Source: Leptidea sinapis
Taxonomy: Eukaryota; Arthropoda; Insecta; Lepidoptera; Pieridae
Reading direction: 5' to 3'
Assembly (NCBI RefSeq): GCF_905404315.1
Contig: NC_066290.1
Coordinates: 6,633,453 to 6,697,452, forward strand
DNA length: 64,000 nt
Shown here: piece by piece, positions 22,991 through 34,479 of the stretch
Position numbering within the stretch: position 1 is the stretch's first letter
Layout: each line of letters begins with the position of its first letter
Translations under genes and position numbers: made by a program
The notes under the pieces: generated by a model
Database searches by the model: none
What the model was told of the DNA's origin: nothing
What the model saw: only the letters and a program-made list of their open reading frames with translations

Positions 22991-25900
22991 AAGTAGACAT
23001 GTATCGTTATCAGATACAAGTAGACATGTATCGTCTGCGTACTGAAATGAGGTACAGTGGGTCAGGACATTGTTCATATCATTAATATAGGCAATGAAGT
23101 GTAGAGGACCGAGCACAGATCCCTGTGCAATTCCCACGTCAGCTGCTACTGTCTAACTGTAGCTTTCGTTAACCTTGACACAGTACGATCTATTTAATAG
23201 GTAACTTTCACACCATTTTAACATTGGGCCACGTATGCCAGTATTATAAAGTTTATTAATTAGCCGTTCATGATTTAATGTATCAAAAGCGCGTGAAAAG
23301 TCGAGGAACAGAGCTAGTACATGCTTTCTGTCATTAAGGGCTTCATTTATTTCTGTAAATGTAGAGAGTAATAATGTCGTGCTTTTATTTGTTTGAAATC
23401 CAAATTGGTTTTTATTTATGATTTTATTGTTTATGTAAAAAGTATGTATCTGTTCACTAAAGAACTTCTCGGTAATTTTATTAATACTAGACAACAACGT
23501 AATGAGTCGATAGTTAGACACCTCATCATATTGGCCTTTCTTATGTATTGGTCGAACACAACCGTGTTAAAGTTCGTTTTAATACGTTCCACTTTCTATT
23601 AAAAGGCATAAAAGGCATTTATTTTCTCAAAATTGATTCCTTTAGAATTCTTTTTGATGTCATTTCTTATACTACTAGATACTACTACCGCTTCGGAAAC
23701 AAATGGCGCTCTGAGAGAGAAGAAGCGGCGCAAGAAATTCCCAGCATTCTTTTTTTTGCGCTCTTTTCAATAAAAATATACAATATTGTACAGTCATTTC
23801 TCTCGCTATAAAATAATCACAATCTAGTCCCAGGCTGTCCGATCATTTAGATATTCAGCAGTGGAGTAATAGGATTTACGACAGAGCCATTTTTTTACAA
23901 AACATTTAAATTTATTTATAGATAATGCCTGAACAGTGGCTGGGACTTTATTGTAGAAGTGTATACATTTACCCTTAAAGCTATTATGTATCTTATGAAG
24001 CCTACTAGAATTAGTTACAAGCAATCCCTTATTTCTAGTGTTATAATAATTCAGGCGTTAATAAGACTTGCAATGGCAGCAGACATCTTATGACCTATTT
24101 ATTTAATGTCTACAACTTTAATTTGATCTTGTCCAGGAGCTTTAAAACTATTTAATTTATTTATATTTTTTTTTATTTTATGCGGTGTAGCTTTTCTGGT
24201 TAGCATATTAACATCACTTGTTTGGCATTTCGGAATTATTTTATTAACAGAATTTTGACAACACATTTGAATTGATCAGCAAATTTGTTGGCGATTTCTA
24301 AGGGGGAGAGATTTTGTTTATTAAATGCTTCTAAAATAGTTTGATAAACTGTATGAGCTACTCTTCCACAGATTGAGTTAACCAGTTGCCATAGTTTCCT
24401 TGGATTGGAGTAGTTATTTTTTATGGTTCTTTTGAAGTAGTTGTTTCTATTTGTGGAATTTGTTTCGTAATTGTATGTATTCTAACCTGAGTCATTTATT
24501 GGTTGGATCTGATTTCCACAATTTAAAGGACTTATCTCTACTTTCACATAAGTTTAAAATATTCTAGTTAATCCACGGATGCTTATATTTTGGAGGTTTG
24601 GAAACCCAAATTTTGGCTATTGAGGGCTTTCCTACTTGCATATTCAAATTTGGATTTAATGAAATTATATATGTCATTAGGACAGATCATCGTATCCGAA
24701 ATAGACCAGTCTATATTATTAAGTTCTTTTTGTAATAAATATTTGTCATAACAATATAATTTATCTATTTTAGAAACAGCCTGTGTATGCGCTTGCTCTG
24801 TATTATAGCTACGGCGATCAGCGTGACGCGGTGATCGGCTAGAACGGTGTCCACAGCCGCCGAGTACGCATGCCAATTAAGTAGCCTTGCAAAAATGTGA
24901 TCAATGCACGTCTTGGTTATGCGATTACTGCGTATATCGTTGTTTAGTAAGATATACCACATAAAAATCCATATTTTGACACCATATTAGTATATAAATC
25001 CCGGTGTGAGGAATGTGTTTTCAGTTTAATATTTAAATCACCAAGTAATATCATGTCAGTGGTTGTGCTGCATTTTCTTATTACTTTAATTTTAATAATA
25101 ATTCCGTGACAAAAATAGTTTTATTAGTGGATGGCGGGCTATAACTTGCACACATAGTTATCGTATTATTATTATTAGAAATTAATGTGCCGGTTAGTGT
25201 TTCAAATGTATGTGTTTTCAATGTATTGATGGTAAACTTTAGATGGCTTTTTACATACACATTCCACCGCCCTTTTTGTATTCTCTCAACTGTGTGTGCA
25301 TTTTGTAGCCCGGTATATGAAAGAGTTTACATATTTCTTTAGATACACCTACTTCGGTAACTATAATGATATCAAGTAAAGTTGTGGAAGAGTATCACAC
25401 AAAGTAGTTTGGTAAAAATTCTTATTAATGACCGTATGTTTACATGCATACAAAACATATGAATATTAGCAGCATATATATTTTTGACATATAAATAATA
25501 AATAGATAATAATATATAGATTATAAATTTCATTTAGATTATTCGACATTGTATATTTATTAATTAGTTTTAATTTGAGATATAAAAACCAAGTATGTAT
25601 TATGTTACCTTATGATTATAAAAGCGATTCTATGTCTGCTTCCGATCGTATAATGAACACACGTTCAGAATCCTCAAGGTTTCTGAGCGTATATCTTGCC
25701 TTCTTTTCACCAGATATATTTGAATGTCCCGTTTAGACGTTGCTTGGTGTTATATATAACAAGGTCTTAGTATGTATTAGTTGGGTTAGCGCTGCACGGA
25801 CATAGACACGATGCGTAGCTGCTTCAGCTTGAAGGTTTGGCATGATGTTCCCCGTCTGGATTTCTGTGTTCTTTGCAGATGTGATCCATTCATCTCGTGC

Positions 25901-26170
25901 ACTTTTTGACTGGAGCTTAACTATAATTGGTCCGGGGTGCTCCTTACGACGGCGAGACACTCGCTGAGCACTTACCAGAGTTTGAAAGTTGACTTTGAGT
26001 TTCGCCGCGACTGCCTTGACAATATTCAAGGTATTTTGGTTTGGGGTTTCAGGAATGCCAGCTATCTCCAAGGTGGTAGCAAGTAGTTTTTGTTCGAATT
26101 CCTGAGACCGTTGTTCCATTGCAGAATAACGGAGTTCCAGATTTTTAAGCTTTTGTATAGCTTCTATCGC
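22990..26170 (-). pseudogene. Decayed Jockey/CR1-group LINE with ORF1 and ORF2 remnants
   Basis: ORF1 remnant 25733-26119 shows LEIAGIPETPNQNTLNIVKA and HPGPIIVKLQSKSARDEW, the FP25K/RRM-like fold of LINE gags. Endonuclease traces at 24.7-25.2 kb (CIDHIF, LADHRVTLIAV). The RT is spread over 24550-22990: FKAPGQDQIKV, SNYRLITLLSSINKITEKFF, NQFGFQTNKSTT, ALFLDFSRAFDTLNHERL, GIAQGSVLGPLHF and QYADDTCLLVS. It carries many stops and frameshifts, and a second LINE tail (23600-24054) interrupts it. A 22-bp tandem duplication right after YADD repeats DTCLLVS. Confidence 0.75.
23600..24054 (-). mobile_element. LINE C-terminal and 3' UTR insertion nested in another LINE
   Basis: Encodes NYYNTRNKGLLVTNSSRLHK, then CIHFYNKVPATVQALSINKF and SYYSTAEYLNDRTAWD stop (23824). 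A 3' UTR follows with GAGCGCAAAAAA and TGACATCAAAAAGAATTCTA, ending in AAAAGGCATnn-type repeats. The host LINE reads through on both sides (KAPGQDQ to the right, SNYRLITLL to the left), so this is a later insertion. Confidence 0.72.
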
Positions 26171-26474
26171 GGGCCTTGGGCGTGGAGACCGAATCCAGAA
26201 ATTCCGTAACGAAAATAACCTAACACTTACTTACTAGATCTATATAGATATTTCGCCACGGTCATTACAGTTGCCGTGGAACAGCGGTTACACGTATGCT
26301 TTTTTTGCAGAAGGTCCCAGGTTCGAGCCTGGGGTGCGTCTTGATTTTTTTTAATTTCTTTATTTTTCTTTATCACGTTTTTTTAATTTTTATTAAGTTA
26401 TTGCATAGCTTCTATCGCGGGCCTTGAGCGTGGAGACCGAATCCAGATATTCCGTAACGAAAATAACCTAACAC
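26157..26474. repeat. Direct repeat of about 68 bp flanking a tRNA-like segment
   Basis: 26157-26224 and 26405-26473 match almost perfectly: GCTTCTATCGCGGGCCTTG, GGAGACCGAATCCAGA and CCGTAACGAAAATAACCTAA are shared. Between them lies a tRNA-like piece (26270-26340) with a good T-arm (CCCAGGTTCGAGCCTGGG) and a hairpin over a TTTTTTT loop. This looks like a duplicated piece of a tRNA-derived repeat. Confidence 0.6.
26295..26393 (+). repeat. tRNA-like repeat, left copy
   Basis: Shares TATGCTTTTT, CCCAGGTTCGAGCCTGGGGT and TTTATCACGTTTTTTTAATT with 30333-30444, in the same orientation about 4 kb apart. The GGTTCGAGCC core fits a pol III B box, so a SINE origin is likely. Confidence 0.55.
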
Positions 26475-27416
26475 CCCCCACTCCGACCGGAACAGCGGTG
26501 ATACTTTTTAGTTTTGCCATCTATCGATGAATAGCAGAACTTTTAATGACTTTTTTGAAATATCATGCTTGTCACTTTAGTTCAGCAACTCGCCTCTAGG
26601 TGCCATTGGTTGGATCGGCGTTACTGCGCATGCGTAATCCCCCTCTTCACTCCGCAATCGTGGTAGTCCACATGCTCATATTTTTCTTTGGTTGGACAAT
26701 GTTCCTGTAGAATTTGTGTACAAATTGTTTCAAATAGGAATAAACAAAGTGCATTTATTAATGAAGAAAGTCACGAAAAAATAGTGAAAGAAAATGAGTG
26801 ATTACTCTATTTACATACATTTTATTATTATTATCACAAATGCAGTATTATTTTTTGTTTTGTTAATTTATATATAATACTGCCATAAAGATAACCAAAA
26901 TATTTGATATTAAAATGAGCGATATTAAAAGTAGCCCTCTTTTATATACACACACGTATATTTAAATTCTCAATATGTATGTAGGTATATATATATATGT
27001 ATGTAAATTCATTCTTCATTAGTACCTTAGTTTTTTAATTATAGGTAATACACATTAATGCCGCGCAGAGAAAGTATATATAATAGTATATCTCCATAAA
27101 TGTACATCGCGCGAAATTCGATGATCAAACTCTTATATCGTTATTTTTGTTCAAATCTAATGCCTTTAAGGACGCGTTCTCAAAACAGAGAGGTATTGAA
27201 TCGCACCACTACATTGACACCGCTCAAACACATACACGTACTTAAAGCTAATAGCGGGAATCAAATGAATTTGATACTTTAGCAAGTTTGAAATTTTTTT
27301 TTTTAATACATATGTATTTTTGATAATTGGTTGGTGTATTCGTTTATTAGTTAAATATTGAAACTTTAGATGGCAGTTCCGTCGCATAACGTCGTGTGCA
27401 GTAAACGCAGTTTTTT

Positions 27417-27830
27417 TTAAATCCAAGATGGCCGCCATGAAAAATTATGATTTCAGCAATATGGGTATCGTATCCAAGGTTATCGAGGGTGCAGAGAACG
27501 GTTTTGGGATCATTTTTGAAATCCAAGATGGCCGCCGCGCAAAATTATGATTTCAACAAAATGGGTATCGGATCCGAGGTTATCGAGGGTGCAGAGAACG
27601 ATTTTGGGATCATTTTTAAAATCCAAGATGTCCGCCGTGAAAAATTATGATTTCAGCAATATGGGTATCGTATCCGAGGTTATCGAGGACGCAGATAACG
27701 ATTTTGGGATCACTTTTGAAATACAAGATGGCCGCCGCACAAAATTATGATTTCAGCAATATGGATATCGTATTCGAGGTTCTCGAGGGTGCAAAGAACG
27801 AATTTGGGACAATTTTTGAAGTGAAACTTC
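27417..27830 (+). repeat. Minisatellite A, four 100-bp units
   Basis: Units begin near AAATCCAAGATGGCCGCC and recur every 100 bp (about 27417, 27520, 27620, 27720). The fourth degrades after 27810. The shared core is AAAATTATGATTTCAGCAAT, then GGTTATCGAGGGTGCAGA. Because 100 is not divisible by 3, overlapping 65-75 codon frames arise in successive units; they are artefacts. Minisatellite B is a related array in reverse orientation. Confidence 0.9.
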
Positions 27831-28337
27831 TTTGCCCGCATGAGAGTAAAATTTTTACGGATGAAACGGAATAAAGTGTCACGAAAATGAAGGACGTTTT
27901 TATCCAAGAAGAGGGGAGGGAGATTGAGTCTGATTGAGATAGAGTGAGAAAATGCGAATGTAGTATGAAGCAGACGTTACCGCTATGAAGTAAAACAAAT
28001 TCACTACTAGCATTGTATCATGTAGGTTTAGCGCGCGGCCGCGAGTAAGTAGAACATCTTCCCTACTAGCTTTGTATTGTACAGGTTTCATGAGTAATAA
28101 TAACATCTAATAATTTCTAATATTGAGAAAAATAAATTGGTTTAGAGAACAGATTAGGATAATTATTAATATAAACGAGATTCAAAAATTGGTTTTCACA
28201 AATAAGTTTCAATTCTGACATGTGTACTTTGTACGCACGCCATTTCTTGTGTTGTCTGGTGCTTTGGACGTAGCTTCCTCCCTAAGGACACCTCCCCTAC
28301 AAGTGGAGTTGAAAAAAATACTGGAGACTAACCTTGT

Positions 28338-28765
28338 GGGGTATCGTTGGATAGGTCTTTGAAAGTTAGATTCAGGTTTGACACATGACATTTCCTTTGG
28401 TCTTTTGAAAATAATGCGGGATTAAGGAAGATATACGTTACATTTATGTAATAGCTTATACCTTATGATTACAATATCTATTGAAATAACTCTTCTTGAC
28501 ATAATATGGTGGTAATAATTGATAAGAAGGGTAGAGCTAGTTGTGGTTAAAAAGAGGATGAAATTTTTTTTTGCATGTATCATTAGATAGGTCTTTCAAA
28601 ATAAAATTTTGAGATTTTTTAATTAGATTGGTAACGGAATGTGTTTTGTAAATATTGTGGGTGAAAAGTCGAAACGTAAATATTTATATATTTCGGGAAT
28701 GAAGAATTAATTTAGCATGTGGGATATTGTTAGACAGGCCTTTTAAAATAAAATTTAAGTTCATG
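28338..28765. repeat. Degenerate repeat of a TTGGATAGGTCTTT-type motif
   Basis: Three spaced, diverged copies: GGTATCGTTGGATAGGTCTT at 28339, GTATCATTAGATAGGTCTTT near 28577 and GATATTGTTAGACAGGCCTT near 28722. Each is followed by an AAAATAAAATTT-type stretch. They lie between the two minisatellites and may be part of the same larger repeat. Confidence 0.5.
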
Positions 28766-28829
28766 AATGAATTCTAATTTTGACGATGCATATTTACAGT
28801 CATTTGACACCAATGAAGAAAATTTTGTA

Positions 28830-29525
28830 TATTTCATAGGCGCCATCATGGATTTGGATTTTGGCCCGATATTCGTTATTGTTGACCCCGAAAACCATGA
28901 AAACGACACCCATGAAGAGAAGTTAGTAAATTTTATAGGCGCCATCTTGGATTTCGATTTTGACCCGATATTCGTTATTCTTGACCCCGAAAACCATGAA
29001 AATGACACCCATGAAGAGAAGTTGGTAAATTTTATAGGTGCCATCTTGGAATTGGATTTTGACCCGATATTCGTTATTGTTGACCCCGAAAACCATGAAA
29101 ATGACGTGACCCATGAAGAGAAGTTGGTAAATTTCATGGGCGCCATCTTGGATTTCGATTTTGACCCGATATTCGTTATTGTTGACCCCGAAAATCATGA
29201 AAATGACACCCATAAAGAGAAGTGGGTAAATTTCATAGGCGCCATCTTGGAATTGGATTTTGACCCGATATTCGTTATTCTTGACCCCGAAAACCATGAA
29301 AATGACACCCATGAAGAGAAGTTGGTAAATTCATAGGCGCCATCTTAGATTTCGATTTTGACCCGATATTCGCTATTCTTGACCCCGAAAACCATGAAAA
29401 TGACACCCATGAAGAGAAGTTGGTAAATTTCATAGGCGCCATCTTGGATTTGGATTTTGACCCGATATTCGTTATTGTTGACCCCGAAAACCATGAAAAT
29501 GACACCCATGAAGAGAAGTTGGTAA
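28830..29525 (-). repeat. Minisatellite B, about seven 99-bp units
   Basis: On plus the unit carries GGCGCCATCTTGGATTT, TTTGACCCGATATTCGTTAT and CGAAAACCATGAAAATGACA. Most units are 99 bp; one has a 3-bp insertion and one a 1-bp loss near 29330. On the minus strand the unit aligns with minisatellite A (AAATCCAAGATGGCGCC..., a GGTT.TCG.GGGT block, GGGTCAAAAT). The length divides by 3, so frames stay open on both strands (28767-29336 plus, 28730-29146 minus). I do not regard these as genes. Confidence 0.9.
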
Positions 29526-29529
29526 ATTT

Positions 29530-30332
29530 AATTTTTTTTAATTTAAATTTTTAAGGTAAATTTAATTTAAATTTTAACCCGATGTCGATTTAATATAGAC
29601 CTTATATTTAGGGATGAACTTAAAAATCACTAATTCTACAAAAAAATAAGAAACATAATTTTTAGAAAATCTGACTGCTTACAAAATATGTAAAGTATCA
29701 AAGACAGTATTGTATAGCTTATACAAAATATTCATGTTCGTACAGCGATCTTTTCGAGTACGAGCTGCTGCTTACAACTGACACAGTGTCTACCCACGAC
29801 GGCGGCCGAGCGCGGACTGACGTTATTTCGATAGATCTTTCTGTGCAATGCGTACGGAGTGACAAAATAAAATAACCCTTAATACCACACTTTAAAGCTC
29901 ATGCTTTTCAGAAAAATATATGAATTTTAGACGATTCATTTATATTTTTTTATGAGATTATTTATAACATATTCATTAATTTATTTCCCGTGTTTTTGAA
30001 AATATTATATCTGCATTCCTTACGTAATTTTTAAGAGACAAAATTATGTAAGTAGTAGCAGAAAACTGATCCTGAATGAAGCCCCATTTCGTCAATTTTG
30101 TGTGAAGAGTTAACGGATAATCGTTTTTACGACATAAAATATCAAAATGTCAAAGCAAAAATTTCCCGCTAATTGGAGATAAAGAAGTAATCTATTTATG
30201 GCAATTTTTAGTTTTGTTAGAATTAGTTTCATTTCATCACAAACTCTACCGAAAATTATCTTATTTTTGTCGGATTCGTAAACGCGTCCTTAAACGAGCA
30301 ATTCTGATATATTTATTTATTTGTTTTCAACT
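29530..30332. other. Non-coding stretch right of minisatellite B
   Basis: AT-rich with no supported gene. A GC-rich pocket at 29795-29825 (ACGGCGGCCGAGCGCGG) and a TTTAAGGACGCGTTT-type motif on minus at 30281-30296 stand out. The latter is inverted relative to 27165-27180. Confidence 0.4.
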
Positions 30333-30444
30333 ATGCTTTTTGTGCAGAAGTTCCCAGGTTCGAGCCTGGGGTACATACGTCTTTATTTTTTTAAATTATT
30401 TTTTTTATTATTAATTTTTTTATCACGTTTTTTTAATTTTTATT
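30333..30444 (+). repeat. tRNA-like repeat, right copy
   Basis: Direct-orientation copy of 26295-26393, with the same CCCAGGTTCGAGCCTGGGGT and TATCACGTTTTTTTAATTTT. The two copies bound the minisatellite block. Confidence 0.55.
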
Positions 30445-30780
30445 TAGTTTCACCTGTCCCGTTTTCTGTCTGTTAATCTTGCTATCAAATCTTGCAAGTT
30501 AAATTTTACTCACTTCCCGTTTGCTTTTTTTAAAATTAATTTTATCAAAAATAACCTCATTAAGTAACTTCTCATTTATTTATTTAATAAAAGAAAAAAA
30601 TTGTTTTCATATCGGTTACCACGCTCGAAAAGTGTAACTTGAATTAATATCAAAGAAAAAAAACAAAGGAAAAAAAATACTGCATAAATAAAATAATAAT
30701 AATTGCATAAGTTGATTATTTGCTTTTTTTTAAATTAATTTAAAAAAAAACTGCAGAAATAAAATAAATAAATAATTATA

Positions 30781-31346
30781 ATTGCATAAGTTGATAAAAA
30801 ATGCTATGCAATAGCTTTACCACGGCAGTCCCCGAGTGCCACACGTCTTTTTATTTTTGTTGGTGAGTCTGCGTATTTGTTTACCAGTATTTTAATTGTG
30901 TTACCCTGCTCTTTCACCGTACGTTCGAGATCCGCTATTTGGCTGTTCATAAAATTAATTGAGTTTGTTAGTTCTTCTAACTCATCTTTTACCACCTTTC
31001 TTATCTCACGGCTGATATCTTTAAGTAGTTTTTTTGAATGAAAAGTGCTCAAACAAAAAAAAACTACGTGCTCAACATCTTTATCCTCCTCGTTCTCAGA
31101 AGCCTCTGGTAGAAAGAAAGATGACCGTTTAGTTGTGTTGCGTAAGCATTCTTCACAGCTCCATTCTAGACCGTCAGAGTTGCGGAGAGCTGCGAGCTGT
31201 TTATTGGAGAACTTGGCACAGGATGTTGTTGCATGCACGCACCTATTGCATCTGCTACATTCTAGCCCAGGAGATTTTGGGGTAATGTTCTTGTTACAAT
31301 TAGTGCATTTTTTAAACACCATTTTCCCGGTATAAAGGTATTTCAA
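30781..31346 (-). mobile_element. LINE ORF1 fragment with PHD-like finger and coiled coil
   Basis: The frame starts near MVFKKCTNCNKNITP. A PHD/zinc-finger pattern follows: CX2C, then C.RC...VHATTSC, then C.EC. Next is a linker with FFLPEASENEEDKD, then a coiled coil (LLKDISREIRKVVKDELEEL ... LERTVKEQGNTIKILVNK). I recognise this as the ORF1 of a CR1-group LINE common in moths. It is truncated at its 3' side and joins an A-rich repeat (30640-30800). About 70 bp of 5' UTR (to 31420) seems to be included. No ORF2 is attached. Confidence 0.72.
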
Positions 31347-31719
31347 TATTGACTGTTACGGCGAGATCAACGTTCGGTCACTACACTTGTCACAAGTAGA
31401 TTTGTATTTTCTTGCAAATTTACCATATACCTAAGCCAGCAAAATATGTCAATTGCTCTAGCTAATTATGCTAGTTTAAAGCATGCTTAATATATATATG
31501 GGCCGGAATTGTGTATTCCGTAAAACAGGTCAGTAGCTTGTATACAAGTTAATGGCTCATACAAGTTACCTACTAACACACAGTAAATACATTCGCAAGT
31601 TAAACAGTTTTGCATTCAATTTGCATACCTACTGGCATCCTTTTATTCCCAAGTAGTATACACAAACATGACTGTAGCTGGCACACTTGCATCCTATTTA
31701 ACTCTGTTCACGTTGAGCT

Positions 31720-31990
31720 TGCAATGGAAAATAATCGACGTGAATTAAGCATTGTATCGCAACTAGCAACAGAATGTGTGGCCCAAATTATAAAAGTGAA
31801 AGAGAAGAGAAGAAGAAGGAAGATTTGGGTTAAAAATTGTATTACCAGAAGAGAGAATTTAGGAGCCAATACAGTACTCTGCTTATCAAAATAATACAAC
31901 AAGAAGACAGTGATTGTAACAGGAACCATTAAGGATTCCTAAAAATTGGTTGAATTATTAACATAAATTACTTCGCATTAATTATTATTT
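31720..31990 (+). pseudogene. N-terminal fragment of a HARBI1-like transposase
   Basis: The frame shows MENNRRELSIVSQLATECVA, then KRRRRKIWVKNCITRRENLG, the basic IWVK start typical of PIF/Harbinger transposases. After a frameshift near 31880 comes IIQQEDSDCNRNH, then stops. No DDE part is present here. It is unrelated in sequence to the 6.7-9.6 kb element beyond the superfamily. No terminal repeats found. Confidence 0.5.
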
Positions 31991-32215
31991 AAAAAGCTGC
32001 AGACTAAATAAAAATATTAATACTGATATGCAAAATGTAATGACAACTCGATAGTCACTGGCAATTGCAGTGCCTAAGCCTTTGTTCCACAGAACAATTT
32101 AAAGAGATTAGAATGGGCTTGTGGGCGGGGCAGGCGCGCCGCGTATATGAGAGATGGACCATATTTCAACGAAATTAGCTTGACCGGCTGACAGTCGCGC
32201 TCGTATTGTGATAAC

Positions 32216-32750
32216 TAGAGACCGGATTATATGCTACAAAAAATGCCCAAAATATGCATGCAAATATGCAAGTAAAATTACTAAAATATGCACAAAAATC
32301 CATAAAAAGGGTCAAATATGCATACAATTAAACAGGAAAAAATAAAGTCATATTTTTATTTTATAAAAGCTTGTACTGACAATGGTATTTGTGAAAGAAA
32401 CTATTACAAGATGTACCTATTTAGGTAACGATGAAATTTAAGATTTACCTTTAGAAATATGTACTACTAAGTACTGTTCTAAATGTTCTGTAGACAAATT
32501 GTGTCGATGATCGCTTAATAGATTTTTGTTAGCGGAAAAGGAGCGTTCTACGTCTACTGTGGTTACTAGGCAGAATTTTTTGAGTGCAATGTTTGGGCTT
32601 ACTATGAAAAGCATCGAACGATGGGCGAGATCGAGCGTAAATATGTATAATAATTATTTTTTTTTCTAAAATATGCAACTACCGCTGAAAAGGTACTAAA
32701 TATGCAAAAGCATATTATGCAATCTGCATTTGCATATAATTCGGTCTCTA
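32216..32750 (-). mobile_element. hAT remnant with terminal repeats and hATC coding
   Basis: The 535-bp element ends in inverted repeats (TAGAGACCGGATTATATGC left; GCATATAATTCGGTCTCTA right, one mismatch). Its 8-bp flanks match 7/8 (GTGATAAC 32208-32215; GTGATTAC 32751-32758), as expected of hAT. On minus, 32600-32420 encodes TVDVERSFSANKNLLSDHRH followed by NLSTEHLEQYLV, the hATC dimerisation motif of the transposase C-terminus. Repeated ATATGCA motifs near the left end may be binding sites. It is an internal-deletion derivative. Confidence 0.85.
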
Positions 32751-32759
32751 GTGATTACG

Positions 32760-33960
32760 TATGAAACTCACTAAAATGATAACACGCCGAAAAAAAGCCT
32801 GGTGTGTAGTGTAGCCCGAGAAGGAAGTTTCTTTTCATCGGAAAGTCCAAAAACCTTCGAATGCAAGACATATTTGTAATTATTAAATATATCTAAGTTT
32901 GAATCCATGCGTACCTACCGATAGGGATGTACCTAATTGTATACAATGTCGATATTAAGTATGTGTATACATTTGTACATACACGGAATAGGTAAAAAAG
33001 GCTGAAAAGGTAATGTGGGCGTAAAAGCCGCGCCGTCACTATGATTAAACAATCATACTTAAACCATTTAATACGTTCACCGCTGGTAGATTTTTTTGAC
33101 TGCTTGTAGTTCATGTTTAGATTGCGTCAGGAACGGAGCTACGATAAATAGTGTTATAATGCCGTGTTTTGCTATTAATAACAAGTAATATATATAATAA
33201 TAATAATATAAACTAATTTGTTCAGTAATTATATGTATATACTAATGAGATTCTAACTGAGTCAAATCTGTACATTACATTACTTAGATTTCATTAAATT
33301 CATCAGTTACACTTTAACTTAACAAATATATATAACAACAAATAGTATACAATACATTGACATTAAAATTACGTTTAACTTCTTTTAAATGTACCTATTT
33401 ATAATGTTACCTGCTATGTAAAGTATTTTTATGTTACTAACATATATTTTAAAATTTATAATAGATTGATCTAAATTATTGACAAAAATATCGAGAGCAT
33501 TTTTTCATTTGTCAACCACTATGGTATGACAAATATAGTCTAATACTTTTGACAATTCACTAGGTATGTGTTCAATCGTTGAATCTATTCGATTATTATT
33601 CTCATCGAACTTGCAATCGATAGTTGCATGTTATATATTGTATGGATTTTATAATTTCTTATACATCGTAATTTATAAGAAAAATAGTGTAGGGGCGCTT
33701 ATGGTGCAATAAAGAATTAGAAATTAAAATTATTTATTATACAATATAGGAGCAAAAACTAAATCTAATTCAATATTATTATCATCATCATCATCCTTCA
33801 TCACTACCCACTACAGGTATTGTACTTAATGTTGATAATAATTAATTCTTATTCACAAACTGTCGAAAAAACCTAAACACTGGCATTTTGCAATAAGGTA
33901 AGCATTTTACTAGCCGCAAATGGTAGAGATGTATTTTCTGTTCGGCTGCATTACTCGTAC
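32760..33960. other. AT-rich intergenic DNA
   Basis: No supported gene. A short ATCATCATCATCATCC run followed by CACTACCCACTACAGG (33780-33815) could be the very end of an RTE copy (minus). Nothing else is recognised. Confidence 0.4.
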
Positions 33961-33969
33961 TCCGGTCTC

Positions 33970-34440
33970 GGACTCATGGAAGTCAGCCCTTGTCTGTCCG
34001 ATCAAAAAATAAAGAGACAGTTCGGATCCGACTAACAACAGTCCTAATGCTATAACCTGGGATGCTCTCCAAAATCTGGGCAGGCATTGTTAACCTCCTT
34101 TTCTTTTCCTCCTCCTTTCGTTCTTGGTATACAGAGAGATTTCCCCCAGAAGACTCGAGTTTGTGCGCTTACCACTCATAAAACCCCATTTGTCGTAACA
34201 CCGCTCTTTCACTTTTTCGCCTACTATCGGAATAATAAATAGAACCGGGCAATACTTCAAGCCGGCCCACATTCTAGCGCTCTACAAAGTGCAGGTTCGG
34301 CCAGATAAGGTGTACTGCTGTAATTTCTGGTTTGACGCACTCCACTATCAGCTCAAACCATTTGAATGCTGCACGCAGAGCTGCTCGAGATGTCGGGGAT
34401 CAAGTGCGCTTAGAGCGGCTTGATCACCTGACGTTGCGTC
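33970..34440 (+). mobile_element. CR1-like deletion derivative (family A)
   Basis: Begins with the RT finger coding also found at 19670 (GACTCATGGAAGTCAGCCCT). It passes through a scrambled middle and resumes at CAATACTTCAAGCCGGCCCA with the QYFKPAHILALYKVQVRP equivalent, ending near TTGATCACCTGACGTTGCG. It is heavily mutated and lacks the RT core. Confidence 0.7.
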
Positions 34441-34479
34441 ATGGCTTATATTTTGTGAATGAAAAAATGGGTTTTTCAT

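Noticed and set aside
22985..23036. 22-bp tandem GATACAAGTAGACATGTATC as a target duplication of the CR1-like insertion
   Set aside because: Both copies lie on the same side of the insertion; it is a local duplication in the older RT.
27447..27874. Three overlapping plus-strand frames of 67-75 codons
   Set aside because: They are successive units of the 100-bp minisatellite read in shifting frames.
28767..29336. 189-codon open frame with a 33-residue repeat (ENHEND.HEEKLVNFIGAIL)
   Set aside because: It is the translation of the 99-bp minisatellite; the unit length divides by three so frames stay open on both strands. No splice or promoter signs.
27417..29525. Possible CRISPR-like array
   Set aside because: Units are contiguous with no unique spacers, and the host is an animal.
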